Source: CBDCUF01 sp965222525 (GTDB lineage: Bacteria > Pseudomonadota > Alphaproteobacteria > Rickettsiales > UBA8987). From it: a stretch of 64,000 nucleotides of DNA. The translations under genes and the position numbers were made by a program. The stretch covers positions 806,001 to 870,000 of the forward strand of contig OZ244955.1 in NCBI GenBank assembly GCA_965222525.1, read 5' to 3'. Below the pieces are notes generated by a model, which saw only the letters and a list, made by a program, of their open reading frames with translations, had not been told where the DNA came from and did no database searches. How positions within the stretch are numbered: position 1 is the stretch's first letter; every line of letters begins with the position of its first letter. Below are positions 44,219 to 53,611 of this stretch, in pieces.

Positions 44219-44619
44219 GTGGTTACGCTACTAGAGATTTGCAACAGGCTATAAAAGAAGCCCTGACAAATGACGCAAATCTTATGTCCATAGTTAAAGG
44301 TGTGTATGACCACGTAGAACAAGATTCAAAATTTCCATATATTACTATCGGCGAAGGTACAGCCGTTGACTGGGATAGCACTACCTTTAACGGTATGGAA
44401 ATGACTAGAACTATTCATACTTGGTCAAGAAATTATGGACGTGCAGAAACACTGGATATTCATAAGGAAATCTACCGAATTTTGCACAAGAAAAACATAA
44501 CAATCAATAATCAGGAATTGGTCAATCTCAGATTTGAATTTGAGGAAACCTTTTTAGACCCTGACGGTCTTACCTATCACGGTGTTCTGCGTATACGCGC
44601 TGTAACCCGTGAATCTTAA
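44215..44619 (+). CDS. DUF3168 tail terminator-type protein
   Basis: 134 residues: DLQQAIKEALTNDANLMSIVKGVYDHVEQDSKFPYITIGEGTAVDWD and HTWSRNYGRAETLDIHKEIYRIL are the DUF3168 hallmarks. It caps the tail tube. Overlaps the gp10-like gene by four bases. Confidence 0.88.
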   Translation: MSGYATRDLQQAIKEALTNDANLMSIVKGVYDHVEQDSKFPYITIGEGTAVDWDSTTFNGMEMTRTIHTWSRNYGRAETLDIHKEIYRILHKKNITINNQELVNLRFEFEETFLDPDGLTYHGVLRIRAVTRES

Positions 44620-44650
44620 TTTTTTAACTTAAATCATAGGAGTATTAATT

Positions 44651-45052
44651 ATGGCTGTAGAAAAAGGCAGAGGTTTCTTGCTGAAAGTAGGAACTGCGGC
44701 GGCTGGTACTACACTTGCCGGTTGCAGAACAACCAGTATGAGTATTGGCAATGATGCGGTGGATATAACCAATAAGGATTCCGCCGGTTTTATGACATTG
44801 CTGGAAGCTGCGGGAACACAGAAACTTTCAATCAGTGCCGAGGGCGTATTTGACCCCGCCGGTGGTGGTCAATCTACTATTGAAGGCTATGTAATGGCAA
44901 AAAGTATTAATGCTTTCGGGCTGGCTTTTGATGGTGGCAAAGAGATTGATGGTAATTTCCTGATTACATCTTATGAACTTTCCGGCAACCATGACGGAGA
45001 AGTTACTTTCAGTATCAGCCTGGAATCATCCGGCGCATTTACCATTACTTAA
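44651..45052 (+). CDS. Major tail tube protein, TP901-1 type
   Basis: 133 residues with GRGFLLKVGTAAAGTTLAGCRTTSMSIGNDAVDITNKDSAGF and a C-terminal LEGYV-type ending, as in major tail proteins of alphaproteobacterial phages and gene transfer agents. AGGAG precedes the ATG. Confidence 0.88.
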   Translation: MAVEKGRGFLLKVGTAAAGTTLAGCRTTSMSIGNDAVDITNKDSAGFMTLLEAAGTQKLSISAEGVFDPAGGGQSTIEGYVMAKSINAFGLAFDGGKEIDGNFLITSYELSGNHDGEVTFSISLESSGAFTIT

Positions 45053-45112
45053 AAATTATCTTCCACACTAACCATTTCAATACATTCATTATTTTATAGG
45101 AGGGCTTGAATT

Positions 45113-45472
45113 ATGGCTACTATTTCAGTTGTCACATTATCAGACAATAGCGACCTGATAAACCAGACTTACGCAAATGCGGCGGTTGCAGGTGATAATT
45201 TTGAAAATGATGGTGATACATTGTTGCATGTCAAGAATGGTGCAACCGATGTCACTATTACATTTACCGTACAGGATGCAAATTTTGTCAAATCTGGTCG
45301 CGGTAATATAACTTTATCCAATAAACAGGTTACGGTTCCAGCAAACCAGGAAGCCTTTATCGGTGGGTTTTCAAAAGAAACTTTCAATGATTCTAATGGA
45401 CGGGTTGTTATGACGTATGACGATAATTCTAACGTCACTTTACTACCTGTTAAATTCAAGAGGTTGTCATAA
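45113..45472 (+). CDS. Phage tail-region protein
   Basis: 119 residues, beta-rich, with an immunoglobulin-like pattern. It starts with a strong AGGAGG and overlaps the next gene by one base. No family recognised; possibly a tail tube decoration. Confidence 0.6.
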   Translation: MATISVVTLSDNSDLINQTYANAAVAGDNFENDGDTLLHVKNGATDVTITFTVQDANFVKSGRGNITLSNKQVTVPANQEAFIGGFSKETFNDSNGRVVMTYDDNSNVTLLPVKFKRLS

Positions 45473-46055
45473 TGGAAGATTCCGCAGAACCTATCATACC
45501 AGTTTCTATTTCTGGTCAAAAATATGATATGAAGCCTACAATGGAAGCTGTATCTGCTATTGAGCGTGATACAAAGACCGGCATTCTGGCCTTGGTAGCA
45601 AAAGTCACCCCTAATAGTGATAAAGATTATGTCAGCACAGTAAATCTTACTTCCGATGAAATGATGTCTATTTTCACCAGGGGAATAATAGGTGCTGGTA
45701 ATACCCCACCGGACAAAATCTTAGTTGCAAAAGAAATATATAACAATCGCCCAATATGTATAGCCAGTGCGGTAAAATTCCTGGTGGGTTCTTTCCGTTC
45801 AAGCGGAGAAGACACAGAAGAAAATAATTCTAAAAAAAAGTCTTAGAAACTCTGCCTTACACGGAATGGCGTAAATTCTGTTTGGGTGTTTTGTGTTGGA
45901 GTCCTGACCAGTTTTTAAAAGCTACCTTGTGGGATATAGAAGATGCATTTGAAGGCTACTGCGAATCTCACGGAATGAATACGGCTAAGAAAAAGAAAAA
46001 CAGGCTTAAATGGTCTGAATTTGAAAATTTAAGAAAACAATTCCCCGATAAATAA
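45472..46055 (+). CDS. Tail assembly chaperones G/GT with -1 frameshift
   Basis: The zero frame (45472-45846) gives 124 residues resembling GTA-type tail proteins (FVSISGQKYDMKPTMEAVSAIERDTKTGILALV). It ends in TCT AAA AAA AAG TCT TAG. The slippery heptamer A-AAA-AAG (45834-45840) lies four bases before the stop. A -1 shift continues into LETLPYTEWRKFCLGVLCWSPDQFLKATLWDIEDAFEGY, the tail assembly chaperone pattern, ending at 46055. The second part has no start codon of its own. This matches the lambda G/GT arrangement just before the tape measure gene. Confidence 0.87.
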
Positions 46056-46056
46056 A

Positions 46057-48012
46057 ATGGCAACAACCGATGAAATAGTCGTACCGCTTCGTGCGGACAT
46101 AATCAGGCTGCGTAAGGATTTAAGGAACGCTACCAAGAGTGTTAAGAAAAACACCGGCGACATGAATAAAAGTTTCAAGTCGGTTGGTAATGTTGTCAAA
46201 ACTTTAGGTGTGACAATTGCCGGAGTATTCGCGGCAAGGGCTTTAGTCAAGGTAGGCAAATCCTTTATTGATGCTGCAAGTGAGGCTGAACAGTTTGAAG
46301 TAAGACTGCGTGTAATGCTTGGTTCCGTAGAAGAAGGCAACCAAGTCTTTCAGGATATGACGCGGTTTGCTTCCCAGGTTCCGTTTGAATATCGGGAAAT
46401 CATGGCAGCGGCAACACAGCTTGCTACTGTACTTAAAGGTGGTAGTGCCGAAATTAACAAATTCATGCCGCTTATTGCTGATATAGCAGCGGCAACCGGA
46501 TTAAGTATAGAACAAACAGCCGAACAATTTACCAGGGCTATGAGTGCCGGTATCGGAGCAGCTGATTTATTCCGTGAACGTGGTGTTAATTCTGTACTAG
46601 GATTTAAAGCCGGTGCTAAAGTTTCAGTGGAAGAAACCAGGGCAGCATTTGAAAATGCCCTGACTGATATGGATTTCAAGTTCAAAGGTACGGCAAAAGA
46701 ACTTGGGGGTACATGGTCGGGTTTAACTTCGATGCTTTCTGATAAATGGTTTCAATTCAGAAAGGAAGTTACAGACGATGGTGTATTCGACCTACTCAAA
46801 AAAGAACTATTCAACCTTAATGAATCACTAAGCAATGACAATAGAATTGTTGAAGCAGCCCGCGCTATGTCGGATGCTTTCTTTGAAGTAGTAGATGCAA
46901 TTAGGCTGATAGATGCGTTTATTGAAGATATTACACCGGAAGAACTGGATATATTTGTTGAAGGTGCAATACAGGGTTATGTTGACGGATTTAAGGAAAT
47001 AGGCCGGTGGATTGGTATAGCCAGTGATGAAGTGCTGGAACACACGGAAGCAATGGCTGGCGAAGAATCTGCCATTAAGAGAGTACGTGAACAAATAGAA
47101 AAAGAAACCCAGGCCAGACAGAAAGCCAGGATCGAGCGCGACAAAGCATTGCAGCAAGCCAGGGAGCAAAGCAAAGAACAGGTTTCAGAAAAAGTTGTTG
47201 AATCTATCCGCGCAGAATCCGAAGCATTACAGAAATTCATTGAGAATTTAGAATTTGAAGTAAGTACACAAAGATTATCCAATACTGAAAAACAAATTGC
47301 TATTGCTCTTAGAAAAGCGGAAGCAATCGCACAAAAAGAAAATATTGAACTTACCGAACAGGAAAGAGAGCAAATCCGCGAATTAGTTACTGCTATAGAA
47401 GAATATGGAGATAGCGCAAAAAGCACATTTGAGCAAGTCACAGAGTTTGCGAAAGAATCTTCTGACCAGTGGGCTAAAGGTATGGCTGATAATCTGGCGC
47501 AGGGTAAGGTTAGCCTTAAAGATTGGGGTGATTTCTTTGTTAATATTCTTGAACAAATAACTTCTAAATTAATTGAAGTCGCATTTACAAAACAGCTTGT
47601 AGATGGTGCTGTTGGTTTGATTACTGGTGGATTTGGTGGTTTTGGCGGTGGTGCTGGTGGTGGGGCTTCCGGTGGTACAGGCATATTAAATTCAGGTGGT
47701 AGCCTTTCCGGTGGTGATTTCCTTTCCGGTTTTGCCGAAGGTGGAAGGCCACCTGTAGGCAGACCATCTATTGTAGGTGAAAAAGGTGCAGAAATATTTG
47801 TACCCGATATAGCCGGTACAATCATACCTAACAGTGGTCTTAATAATGTTGTGAATTTCACCCAGGTTATCAAAGTAGATTCAATGTCTGAAACGGTAGA
47901 TGAAAAACTGCGTATTGCCGCACCTATCATAGCAGCCCAGGCACAAGCCGGAGTTAAAAGAGAAATTGAAAAAGGTGGTAGTCTTTCAAAACAGGTTGGA
48001 CGGAGGCGGTAA
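46057..48012 (+). CDS. Tail tape measure protein
   Basis: 651 residues. The N-terminal region has a tape-measure pattern (LRKDLRNATKSVKKNTGDMNKSFKSVGNVV..FVKVGKSFIDAASEAEQFEVRLRVMLGS), the middle is long coiled coil (residues 330-460), and the C-terminus is Gly-rich with GFAEGGRPPVGRPSIVGEKGAEIFVP, a common tape measure ending. By the usual 0.15 nm per residue the tail would be near 100 nm. Follows the G/GT genes by one base. Confidence 0.9.
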   Translation: MATTDEIVVPLRADIIRLRKDLRNATKSVKKNTGDMNKSFKSVGNVVKTLGVTIAGVFAARALVKVGKSFIDAASEAEQFEVRLRVMLGSVEEGNQVFQDMTRFASQVPFEYREIMAAATQLATVLKGGSAEINKFMPLIADIAAATGLSIEQTAEQFTRAMSAGIGAADLFRERGVNSVLGFKAGAKVSVEETRAAFENALTDMDFKFKGTAKELGGTWSGLTSMLSDKWFQFRKEVTDDGVFDLLKKELFNLNESLSNDNRIVEAARAMSDAFFEVVDAIRLIDAFIEDITPEELDIFVEGAIQGYVDGFKEIGRWIGIASDEVLEHTEAMAGEESAIKRVREQIEKETQARQKARIERDKALQQAREQSKEQVSEKVVESIRAESEALQKFIENLEFEVSTQRLSNTEKQIAIALRKAEAIAQKENIELTEQEREQIRELVTAIEEYGDSAKSTFEQVTEFAKESSDQWAKGMADNLAQGKVSLKDWGDFFVNILEQITSKLIEVAFTKQLVDGAVGLITGGFGGFGGGAGGGASGGTGILNSGGSLSGGDFLSGFAEGGRPPVGRPSIVGEKGAEIFVPDIAGTIIPNSGLNNVVNFTQVIKVDSMSETVDEKLRIAAPIIAAQAQAGVKREIEKGGSLSKQVGRRR

Positions 48013-48614
48013 TGGCAATAGATATGCCGACAAATATCGGTTTTCGTGGTGTTAGCTTCGGACTTGAAACTAACACACAAACATTTACCAGTCCACTTAA
48101 TAGAGTAACACAAAGGGCTTTGCTGGATGGTGCAAGGTGGGTTGCTACTTACCGATTACCAAGAATGAACAAAGACTTAGCTGCGCCTTGGTTGGCATTC
48201 CTGGTTAGTCTCAGGGGAAGTGTTGATACATTCAACGGTTATGACCCTGACCGGCTTACACCAAGAGGGAGTGTAAAAGGCACTCCATTAGTTAAAGGTG
48301 GAAGCCAGACCGGAAATAGCTTGCTTACCGATGGTTGGGATAATTCAGAAAATGGTTTGCTAATGCCAGGTGATTATTTTGCCGCCGGTGGTGAATTAAA
48401 AATGGTCACACAGCAATTAAATAGTGATGGTGTTGGTGATGGTACAATTAATTTTGAACCAGCTTTTAGAAATAGCCCACCTGATAACGACCCTATCATT
48501 GTTATTAAACCAACTTGTGAAATGACGCTGGTAAATGACCAGCAAGCCATATGGGAAGCCGACCATAACGGCATTTATTCAGAAAAGACCTTCCAGGCAA
48601 TCGAAGTATTCTAA
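48012..48614 (+). CDS. Distal tail protein candidate
   Basis: 200 residues, beta-rich, with LPRMNKDLAAPWLAFLVSLRGSVDTFNGYDPD in the middle, a feature of siphovirus proteins located just after the tape measure. It overlaps that gene by one base. Probable part of the tail tip. Confidence 0.75.
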   Translation: MAIDMPTNIGFRGVSFGLETNTQTFTSPLNRVTQRALLDGARWVATYRLPRMNKDLAAPWLAFLVSLRGSVDTFNGYDPDRLTPRGSVKGTPLVKGGSQTGNSLLTDGWDNSENGLLMPGDYFAAGGELKMVTQQLNSDGVGDGTINFEPAFRNSPPDNDPIIVIKPTCEMTLVNDQQAIWEADHNGIYSEKTFQAIEVF

Positions 48615-48624
48615 GGATTAATCA

Positions 48625-49191
48625 ATGGCGAGAGATTTAGACGCAGCGAACCTTGCGGCTTCGCAGGACAAGATAATTGTGCCTATTCGCCTGGTAAAAC
48701 TGGAATTTGATAGCGGTGATGTTCTTGTACATTCAAGGTTAGGCAATGTTTCATTTGGCGGCGATACATATTTAGGTGTCGGTAATCTTGGTAATATAAG
48801 TGTTATCGAGGAAGACGCAGAGTTAGCAAGAAGTACAGTTGCGCTTACTCTTTCCGGCATTCCGTCTTCAATGATTAGTATTGTTTTTAATGAAAATTTC
48901 CAGGGTAGAAAAGCTACTATCTATGATGGTTATTTGAATAAAGACACTATGCAATTAGTGGCAGACCCCGAAATTTCATACAGAGGTCGCATGGATGTTT
49001 CCAATATTACGCAAGGTGAAGAAATACAAATATCTGTCAGCGTAGAAAGTCGCCTTGCAGCATGGGATAGACCAGTTATCAGACGATATAATCACCAAGA
49101 CCAGCAAACCAGATTTCCAGGTGATACCGGCTTTCAATATGCAGAACAAGCCGCTTCAAAAGAAATATTTTGGGGAAGAAAAGCAGAATGA
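48625..49191 (+). CDS. Tail tip component
   Basis: 188 residues. IVPIRLVKLEFDSGDVLVHSRLGNVSFGGDTYLGVGNLGNISVIEED is shared by tail proteins encoded before an NlpC/P60-like gene in HK97-type phages. A role at the tail hub is inferred. It overlaps the following gene start by four bases. Confidence 0.75.
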   Translation: MARDLDAANLAASQDKIIVPIRLVKLEFDSGDVLVHSRLGNVSFGGDTYLGVGNLGNISVIEEDAELARSTVALTLSGIPSSMISIVFNENFQGRKATIYDGYLNKDTMQLVADPEISYRGRMDVSNITQGEEIQISVSVESRLAAWDRPVIRRYNHQDQQTRFPGDTGFQYAEQAASKEIFWGRKAE

Positions 49192-49580
49192 TTAGGGAAG
49201 ATTTACCGGAAATTGTCAGTGAACATATAACAAAGGCTCATAATATCCCGTTTAAGTGGGGTGAATATGATTGTGCTTTATTTGTGTGCGATTATCTGAA
49301 AGCCGTTCATGGCAAAGATTATGCGGAAAATTTCAGAGGAAAATATAAATCAAAAACCGGCGCAAAAAGAGCATTGAAAGAAGCCGGATATAAAAATCTC
49401 AAACAATTAGTTGATGAAACCCTGGAACCTGTACGGCTGGAATTTGCTGTGCGTGGTGATGTTGTAATGGAATCTGGTGGTGCAATTGGAATCTGCACCG
49501 GTGAACACTCCTATTTTCCCGCACCAAGCGGGGTAACTCACAGAAGGACTTTAGAGTGTAAAACAGCGTGGAGTATCTAA
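49188..49580 (+). CDS. Tail-associated cysteine peptidase-like protein (DUF6950/NlpC-P60-like)
   Basis: 130 residues. FKWGEYDCALFVCDYLKAVHG supplies the catalytic-type Cys after WG-x-DC, and AVRGDVVMESGGAIGIC with H in GEHSYF gives a possible His. The gene order with the tail hub genes is the usual one. It may cut peptidoglycan during entry. The ATG at 49188 is preferred because the similarity starts there. Confidence 0.75.
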   Translation: MIREDLPEIVSEHITKAHNIPFKWGEYDCALFVCDYLKAVHGKDYAENFRGKYKSKTGAKRALKEAGYKNLKQLVDETLEPVRLEFAVRGDVVMESGGAIGICTGEHSYFPAPSGVTHRRTLECKTAWSI

Positions 49581-49583
49581 CAA

Positions 49584-52364
49584 ATGCCGCAAGTAATACC
49601 TTTGGTTGCCGCTATAGCAGCGGGCGCAGCAACGTCTTTTGCTGTCAAAGCGGCGATATTTATTGCTGCATTTGCCCTGCAAATGGCTCTGACAAAAAAG
49701 CCGAAGTCGCGCGGCTTTGCTGATATTGCACAAGGGTTAAAAACAACCGTAAGGTCAGCGGTTGAACCACATAAAATAATATATGGTACGGCTAAAGTAT
49801 CAGGTTCTATAGTCCTGGCAGAAACCACAAACTCAGCCCCTAGAAGTGATGGTAGTACCGGTACAGGCGATAACAGATTTTTACATTTAGTTATTCCGCT
49901 GGCTGGACATGAAGTAGAAGAAATAGGTTCTGTATTTCTTAATGACAGGGAACTTACGTTAAATCCTAGTGGTTTTGCTACAAACTCACCTTATTTCAAG
50001 GATGGTTTTGGTTATGTCAGGGTTAAGAAGCATTTAGGCTCTGACACGCAAATTGCCGATAATGACCTGGTTTCAGAGGTTGCCATATGGGAATCAACCG
50101 GTAGATTGCAGGGTGTAGCCTATATTTATATCAGGCTGGAATATCATAGAGATATATTCGGTAGCGGTATCCCTAATGTTAGCGCGGTTGTTAAAGGTAA
50201 GAAAGTATTTGACCCGCGTACTTCATTATCTGCATGGAGCGACAACGCAGCATTATGTATTCGGGATTACCTGGTTAATGATTATGGTTTTAATGCCGAT
50301 GTTGCAGACGAAATCAACGATACGACATTTATTGCCGCTGCAAATATATGTGATGAATCTATCAGTTTAGCCGGTGGCGGTACGGAAAACAGATATACAA
50401 TTAATGGAGTGGTAAGCACCGCAGAAGCACCACTTGATAATCTGGATGAATTAATAACTGCAATTGCTGGTGCTGTTACATATACACAAGGTAAATTCAA
50501 ATGTTTTGCCGGTGCTTATGACACACCCACAGTTACCGTTGATGAATCCTGGCTAGCTGGTGATATAACAGTCCAGGCCGACACACCTAAGAAGGAATTA
50601 TTTAATGCTGTAAAAGGTGTCTTTATCGACCCGACACATGATTACGAAGCTACTGATTTTCCGGCTATTACCAATAGCACTTATGAGGTTGAAGATGGTG
50701 GTGAACAAATATTTGCAGATATTGAACTGCCATATACTAAAACACCAAGTACAGCACAAAGAATCGCTAAATTATTATTAGAGCGTTCCAGGCAAAGCAT
50801 AGTTGTTACAATGCTTCTTAATCATAGGGCATTACAATTTACTGCCTGGGATACGATTTTAATTGATAATGCAAAATATGGATGGTCAGCAAAACCTTTC
50901 AGAATATTATCCTGGTCTTTTGCTGGTGAGGGTATTGAGGTTGTTACCCAGGAAGAAGCCGCTGCAAGTTATTCATGGAACAGTGGCGAAGAAACTTTAA
51001 CTGACCCCGAACCGGATACAAATTTACCAGACCCATTCAATCAGCCTGTACCTGGTTCACCGAATATTACAGAGGAATTATATAGTACGATTGATGGTAG
51101 CGGTGTTAAAACCAGGGCAATAGTAAGCTGGTCTGCAAGTACAAGCATATTCCCCGTTGAATACCAGCTTGAATTTAAACTTTCTGCAAATGCTGATTAT
51201 ATAATTCTGCCACTTACGGCGGATACTACTTTTGAAATTAATGATATTGCACCAGGTAGTTATGATTTCAGGGTAAAAGCGGTTGATATAAATACCGGTA
51301 TATCTTCTGATTATTCCAGTACCACCGCCGAAATATTCGGACTGACAGCATTACCGGCGGATATAACCGGACTTAGTTTAAGTATTATTCGGGATACGGC
51401 ACATTTAGCCTGGAATCAATCGCCAGACCTGGATGTTAGAGTATCAGGAAAAATAAGAATAAGATTCACAGAAGAAACTGTAAGCCCTAGTTGGTCAGCC
51501 GCAGTTGAAAGGTGGGAATTTTCCGGTAATGCGATAGCCGCACCTGTACCTTTAAAACAAGGTACATATATGGTCAAAGCGGTGGATAGTACCGGCAATG
51601 AAAGTTCTGGTGCTGTTACTATTCAAAGTTCAGAAGCCGACATTACAAAAATGAATGTCGTGCAGACTATCAATGAACATACCGCATTTAGCGGTACGAA
51701 AACAAATATGTCTGTCAGCGGCGGGGGGGTGTTAAGCCTTGCCGCAAACGGTTCTGTATTTGAAACCAGCGGAACTTGCGAATTTGCTGGAAGTTCTGAT
51801 TTTGGAAAAGTTGTTATCTCTAATGTTAAATCGCAAATATCAGCGGTGGTATTTGACGCAAGTGACACTTTCGATGACAGGGCGGGATTATTTGACGATG
51901 CGGAAGGTGTCTTCGATGGTGAAGAACTAACAGGAATTACGGTTAGATTCCTAATGCGTACCACCAAGGATGACCCTACAGGCTCGCCGACATGGAGCCA
52001 GTGGCAGCAATTCACTGTGATTGATGTTGAAGCCTGGGGAATTGAATACAAATTAGAAGTCGAATCTGAAAACGAAGCACTGAATATTGATATATCAGAA
52101 CTTGGTGTTGTGGTGGATATGCCGGATATTACCGATAGCGGAACTGTTACCACTTCCGCAGGACTTACAACGAATGTCCCATTTAATAAAACTTTCAAGA
52201 CAACAACACCATTTATTGCAGCAACAATTCTTGACCAGGCAGACGGTGAGCGTGTGAGTATTCCGGCTGCAAATATTGACGATACAGGATTTGACATTGA
52301 TGTGTTGAACGCCGCCGGAACCAGGGTTGCAAAAACCGTTCATTGGAAAGCTACAGGGTATTAA
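49584..52364 (+). CDS. Central tail hub / host specificity protein (J-like)
   Basis: 926 residues. The N-terminus has a hydrophobic stretch (VIPLVAAIAAGAATSFAVKAAIFIAAFALQMAL), then the J-type segment KPKSRGFADIAQGLKTTVRSAVEPHKIIYGTAKVSGSIVLAETTN. Fibronectin-like beta modules start near residue 480 and lead to a receptor-binding C-terminus. It is the last gene of the tail module and probably decides host range. Confidence 0.87.
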   Translation: MPQVIPLVAAIAAGAATSFAVKAAIFIAAFALQMALTKKPKSRGFADIAQGLKTTVRSAVEPHKIIYGTAKVSGSIVLAETTNSAPRSDGSTGTGDNRFLHLVIPLAGHEVEEIGSVFLNDRELTLNPSGFATNSPYFKDGFGYVRVKKHLGSDTQIADNDLVSEVAIWESTGRLQGVAYIYIRLEYHRDIFGSGIPNVSAVVKGKKVFDPRTSLSAWSDNAALCIRDYLVNDYGFNADVADEINDTTFIAAANICDESISLAGGGTENRYTINGVVSTAEAPLDNLDELITAIAGAVTYTQGKFKCFAGAYDTPTVTVDESWLAGDITVQADTPKKELFNAVKGVFIDPTHDYEATDFPAITNSTYEVEDGGEQIFADIELPYTKTPSTAQRIAKLLLERSRQSIVVTMLLNHRALQFTAWDTILIDNAKYGWSAKPFRILSWSFAGEGIEVVTQEEAAASYSWNSGEETLTDPEPDTNLPDPFNQPVPGSPNITEELYSTIDGSGVKTRAIVSWSASTSIFPVEYQLEFKLSANADYIILPLTADTTFEINDIAPGSYDFRVKAVDINTGISSDYSSTTAEIFGLTALPADITGLSLSIIRDTAHLAWNQSPDLDVRVSGKIRIRFTEETVSPSWSAAVERWEFSGNAIAAPVPLKQGTYMVKAVDSTGNESSGAVTIQSSEADITKMNVVQTINEHTAFSGTKTNMSVSGGGVLSLAANGSVFETSGTCEFAGSSDFGKVVISNVKSQISAVVFDASDTFDDRAGLFDDAEGVFDGEELTGITVRFLMRTTKDDPTGSPTWSQWQQFTVIDVEAWGIEYKLEVESENEALNIDISELGVVVDMPDITDSGTVTTSAGLTTNVPFNKTFKTTTPFIAATILDQADGERVSIPAANIDDTGFDIDVLNAAGTRVAKTVHWKATGY

Positions 52365-52373
52365 AGTGGTTTG

Positions 52374-52394
52374 TGACTAGTGATTAGTGGCTAG
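52374..52394. repeat. Heptamer tandem repeat inside the prophage
   Basis: TGACTAG, TGATTAG, TGGCTAG follow the tail hub stop codon. Same class as in the host chromosome. Confidence 0.7.
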
Positions 52395-52555
52395 AATTAT
52401 ACACAAAAACTGTACGATTGGTATATTTATGCAAAAATATTGTAAAAAATACGAAAAAAAGCACAAAATAATTACGGCAGAAATAACTTTATATTACAGT
52501 CGATTATGCGCTTTCTGAAAAATAATTTGCAAAAATATGTATTTTTTTCTTGGGC

Positions 52556-52588
52556 TGTCACAAAACTTTAACATTTCTCTGGTATAGT
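52556..52588 (+). promoter_or_regulatory. Pho-box-like promoter within the prophage
   Basis: TGTCACA (52556-52562), AAAC, TTTAACA (52567-52573), a 9-bp gap TTTCTCTGG, then TATAGT (52583-52588). The first half-site fits the classical Pho consensus best of all. Confidence 0.78.
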
Positions 52589-52643
52589 GTTTGGCATGAA
52601 AGGCTTAATAGTGAGTTTTTTCTGCAACCAATAGGGAAGAAAA

Positions 52644-53111
52644 ATGAAGTGGAAAGAAGAGGTTACTAAACCTAAATTTAAACTAGATTACAATATGCCA
52701 ACTGAGAAAGCAGCAGCAATGTATAGAGAGGCTGAGCCCGCTTTAAAGGTACTTGCTAAAGCACTTGATGCTGTTGGAAAAGATACGGGTGAATTGCTAC
52801 GTTTAACCTTAAAAGACCTAGGGAAAGTAGATGGATATAGCATCGATGGAGATCTTTCAACTCGAGCGGAATCTCTAGGAAAAAAAGGTTACCTTGGAAT
52901 TATTGCACGAGCATCAGCGCAATTTGACATGGCTGATGTGCTTATAAAGGAAGGAGTAAAAGAGTTAGATAAGCAGATAAGAAAAGTTCAAAGAGAAGGA
53001 GATGCAGATAAAGTAAAATCTTTAGAAAAGGATCAAAAGCTTATAAAAGATCTGCCAGATATTTTTGCGAAACACACTCTTTTACCAAAAGGTTTTATTC
53101 AAGAACAGTAA
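52644..53111 (+). CDS. Orphan 155-residue protein with own Pho-box-like promoter
   Basis: No family recognised. Hydrophilic, helical, without signal peptide. AGGGA precedes the ATG. It lies between the tail hub gene and the fibre module but carries its own promoter and terminator, so it is a self-contained cargo (moron) unit. Its promoter is that of the host genes at 604 and 2980, not of the phage late genes. Confidence 0.8.
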   Translation: MKWKEEVTKPKFKLDYNMPTEKAAAMYREAEPALKVLAKALDAVGKDTGELLRLTLKDLGKVDGYSIDGDLSTRAESLGKKGYLGIIARASAQFDMADVLIKEGVKELDKQIRKVQREGDADKVKSLEKDQKLIKDLPDIFAKHTLLPKGFIQEQ

Positions 53112-53135
53112 CCATAGTATAAAAACTATGTAACA

Positions 53136-53158
53136 GGGAGCTTCGGCTCCCTTTTTTA
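53136..53158 (+). terminator. Terminator of the 52644 gene
   Basis: GGGAGC-TTCG-GCTCCC type hairpin with a UUCG tetraloop, followed by six T. Confidence 0.92.
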
Positions 53159-53185
53159 TTGTCCAAAATTCGTGAGGAAATTGTT

Positions 53186-53608
53186 ATGCCGGATGTTTTA
53201 GCAATCAAGGGAGCTACTCTTGATAAGATACAGGCACGTATACAGGCAATTAAGCAAAGTGGTGGTGCTGTACCTTTAGAGTTTCAGGAAAAGGCAAAGA
53301 TGCTGGCTGAAACTCAATCAAGCAAAAATATTCACGATGTCAGGAAATGGGAAGAATCATTACCGGCTATAGAAATCGCACCGGAAAAAATCACCTGGCA
53401 GATTTTCAAACAACACATGGTCGAAGCCCGTGACCGACTCAATATGTATGCGATTGAAGCATTTATTGAAACTGGAACTATGCCAACAGAGGCTAAAGGA
53501 TTTCTCAGTGAATACAAGAGTTTACGAAAGGATATTAAACAGCCGGACAAAGCTCTTGAAGCCCTCTTTGCGATAGATAAGCGCGTTATTTCAAATTTCA
53601 CGGAATAA
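53186..53608 (+). CDS. Phage protein before the fibre gene
   Basis: 140 residues, helical and charged, no family recognised. The ATG at 53186 has GAGGA; a TTG upstream at 53159 lies within the terminator tail and is unlikely. Four bases separate it from the fibre gene. Confidence 0.65.
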   Translation: MPDVLAIKGATLDKIQARIQAIKQSGGAVPLEFQEKAKMLAETQSSKNIHDVRKWEESLPAIEIAPEKITWQIFKQHMVEARDRLNMYAIEAFIETGTMPTEAKGFLSEYKSLRKDIKQPDKALEALFAIDKRVISNFTE

Positions 53609-53611
53609 ATA

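Noticed and set aside
46977..48113. 378-codon minus-strand frame opposite the tape measure gene
   Set aside because: Serine/leucine-rich antisense shadow of a well-supported gene in a continuous late operon.
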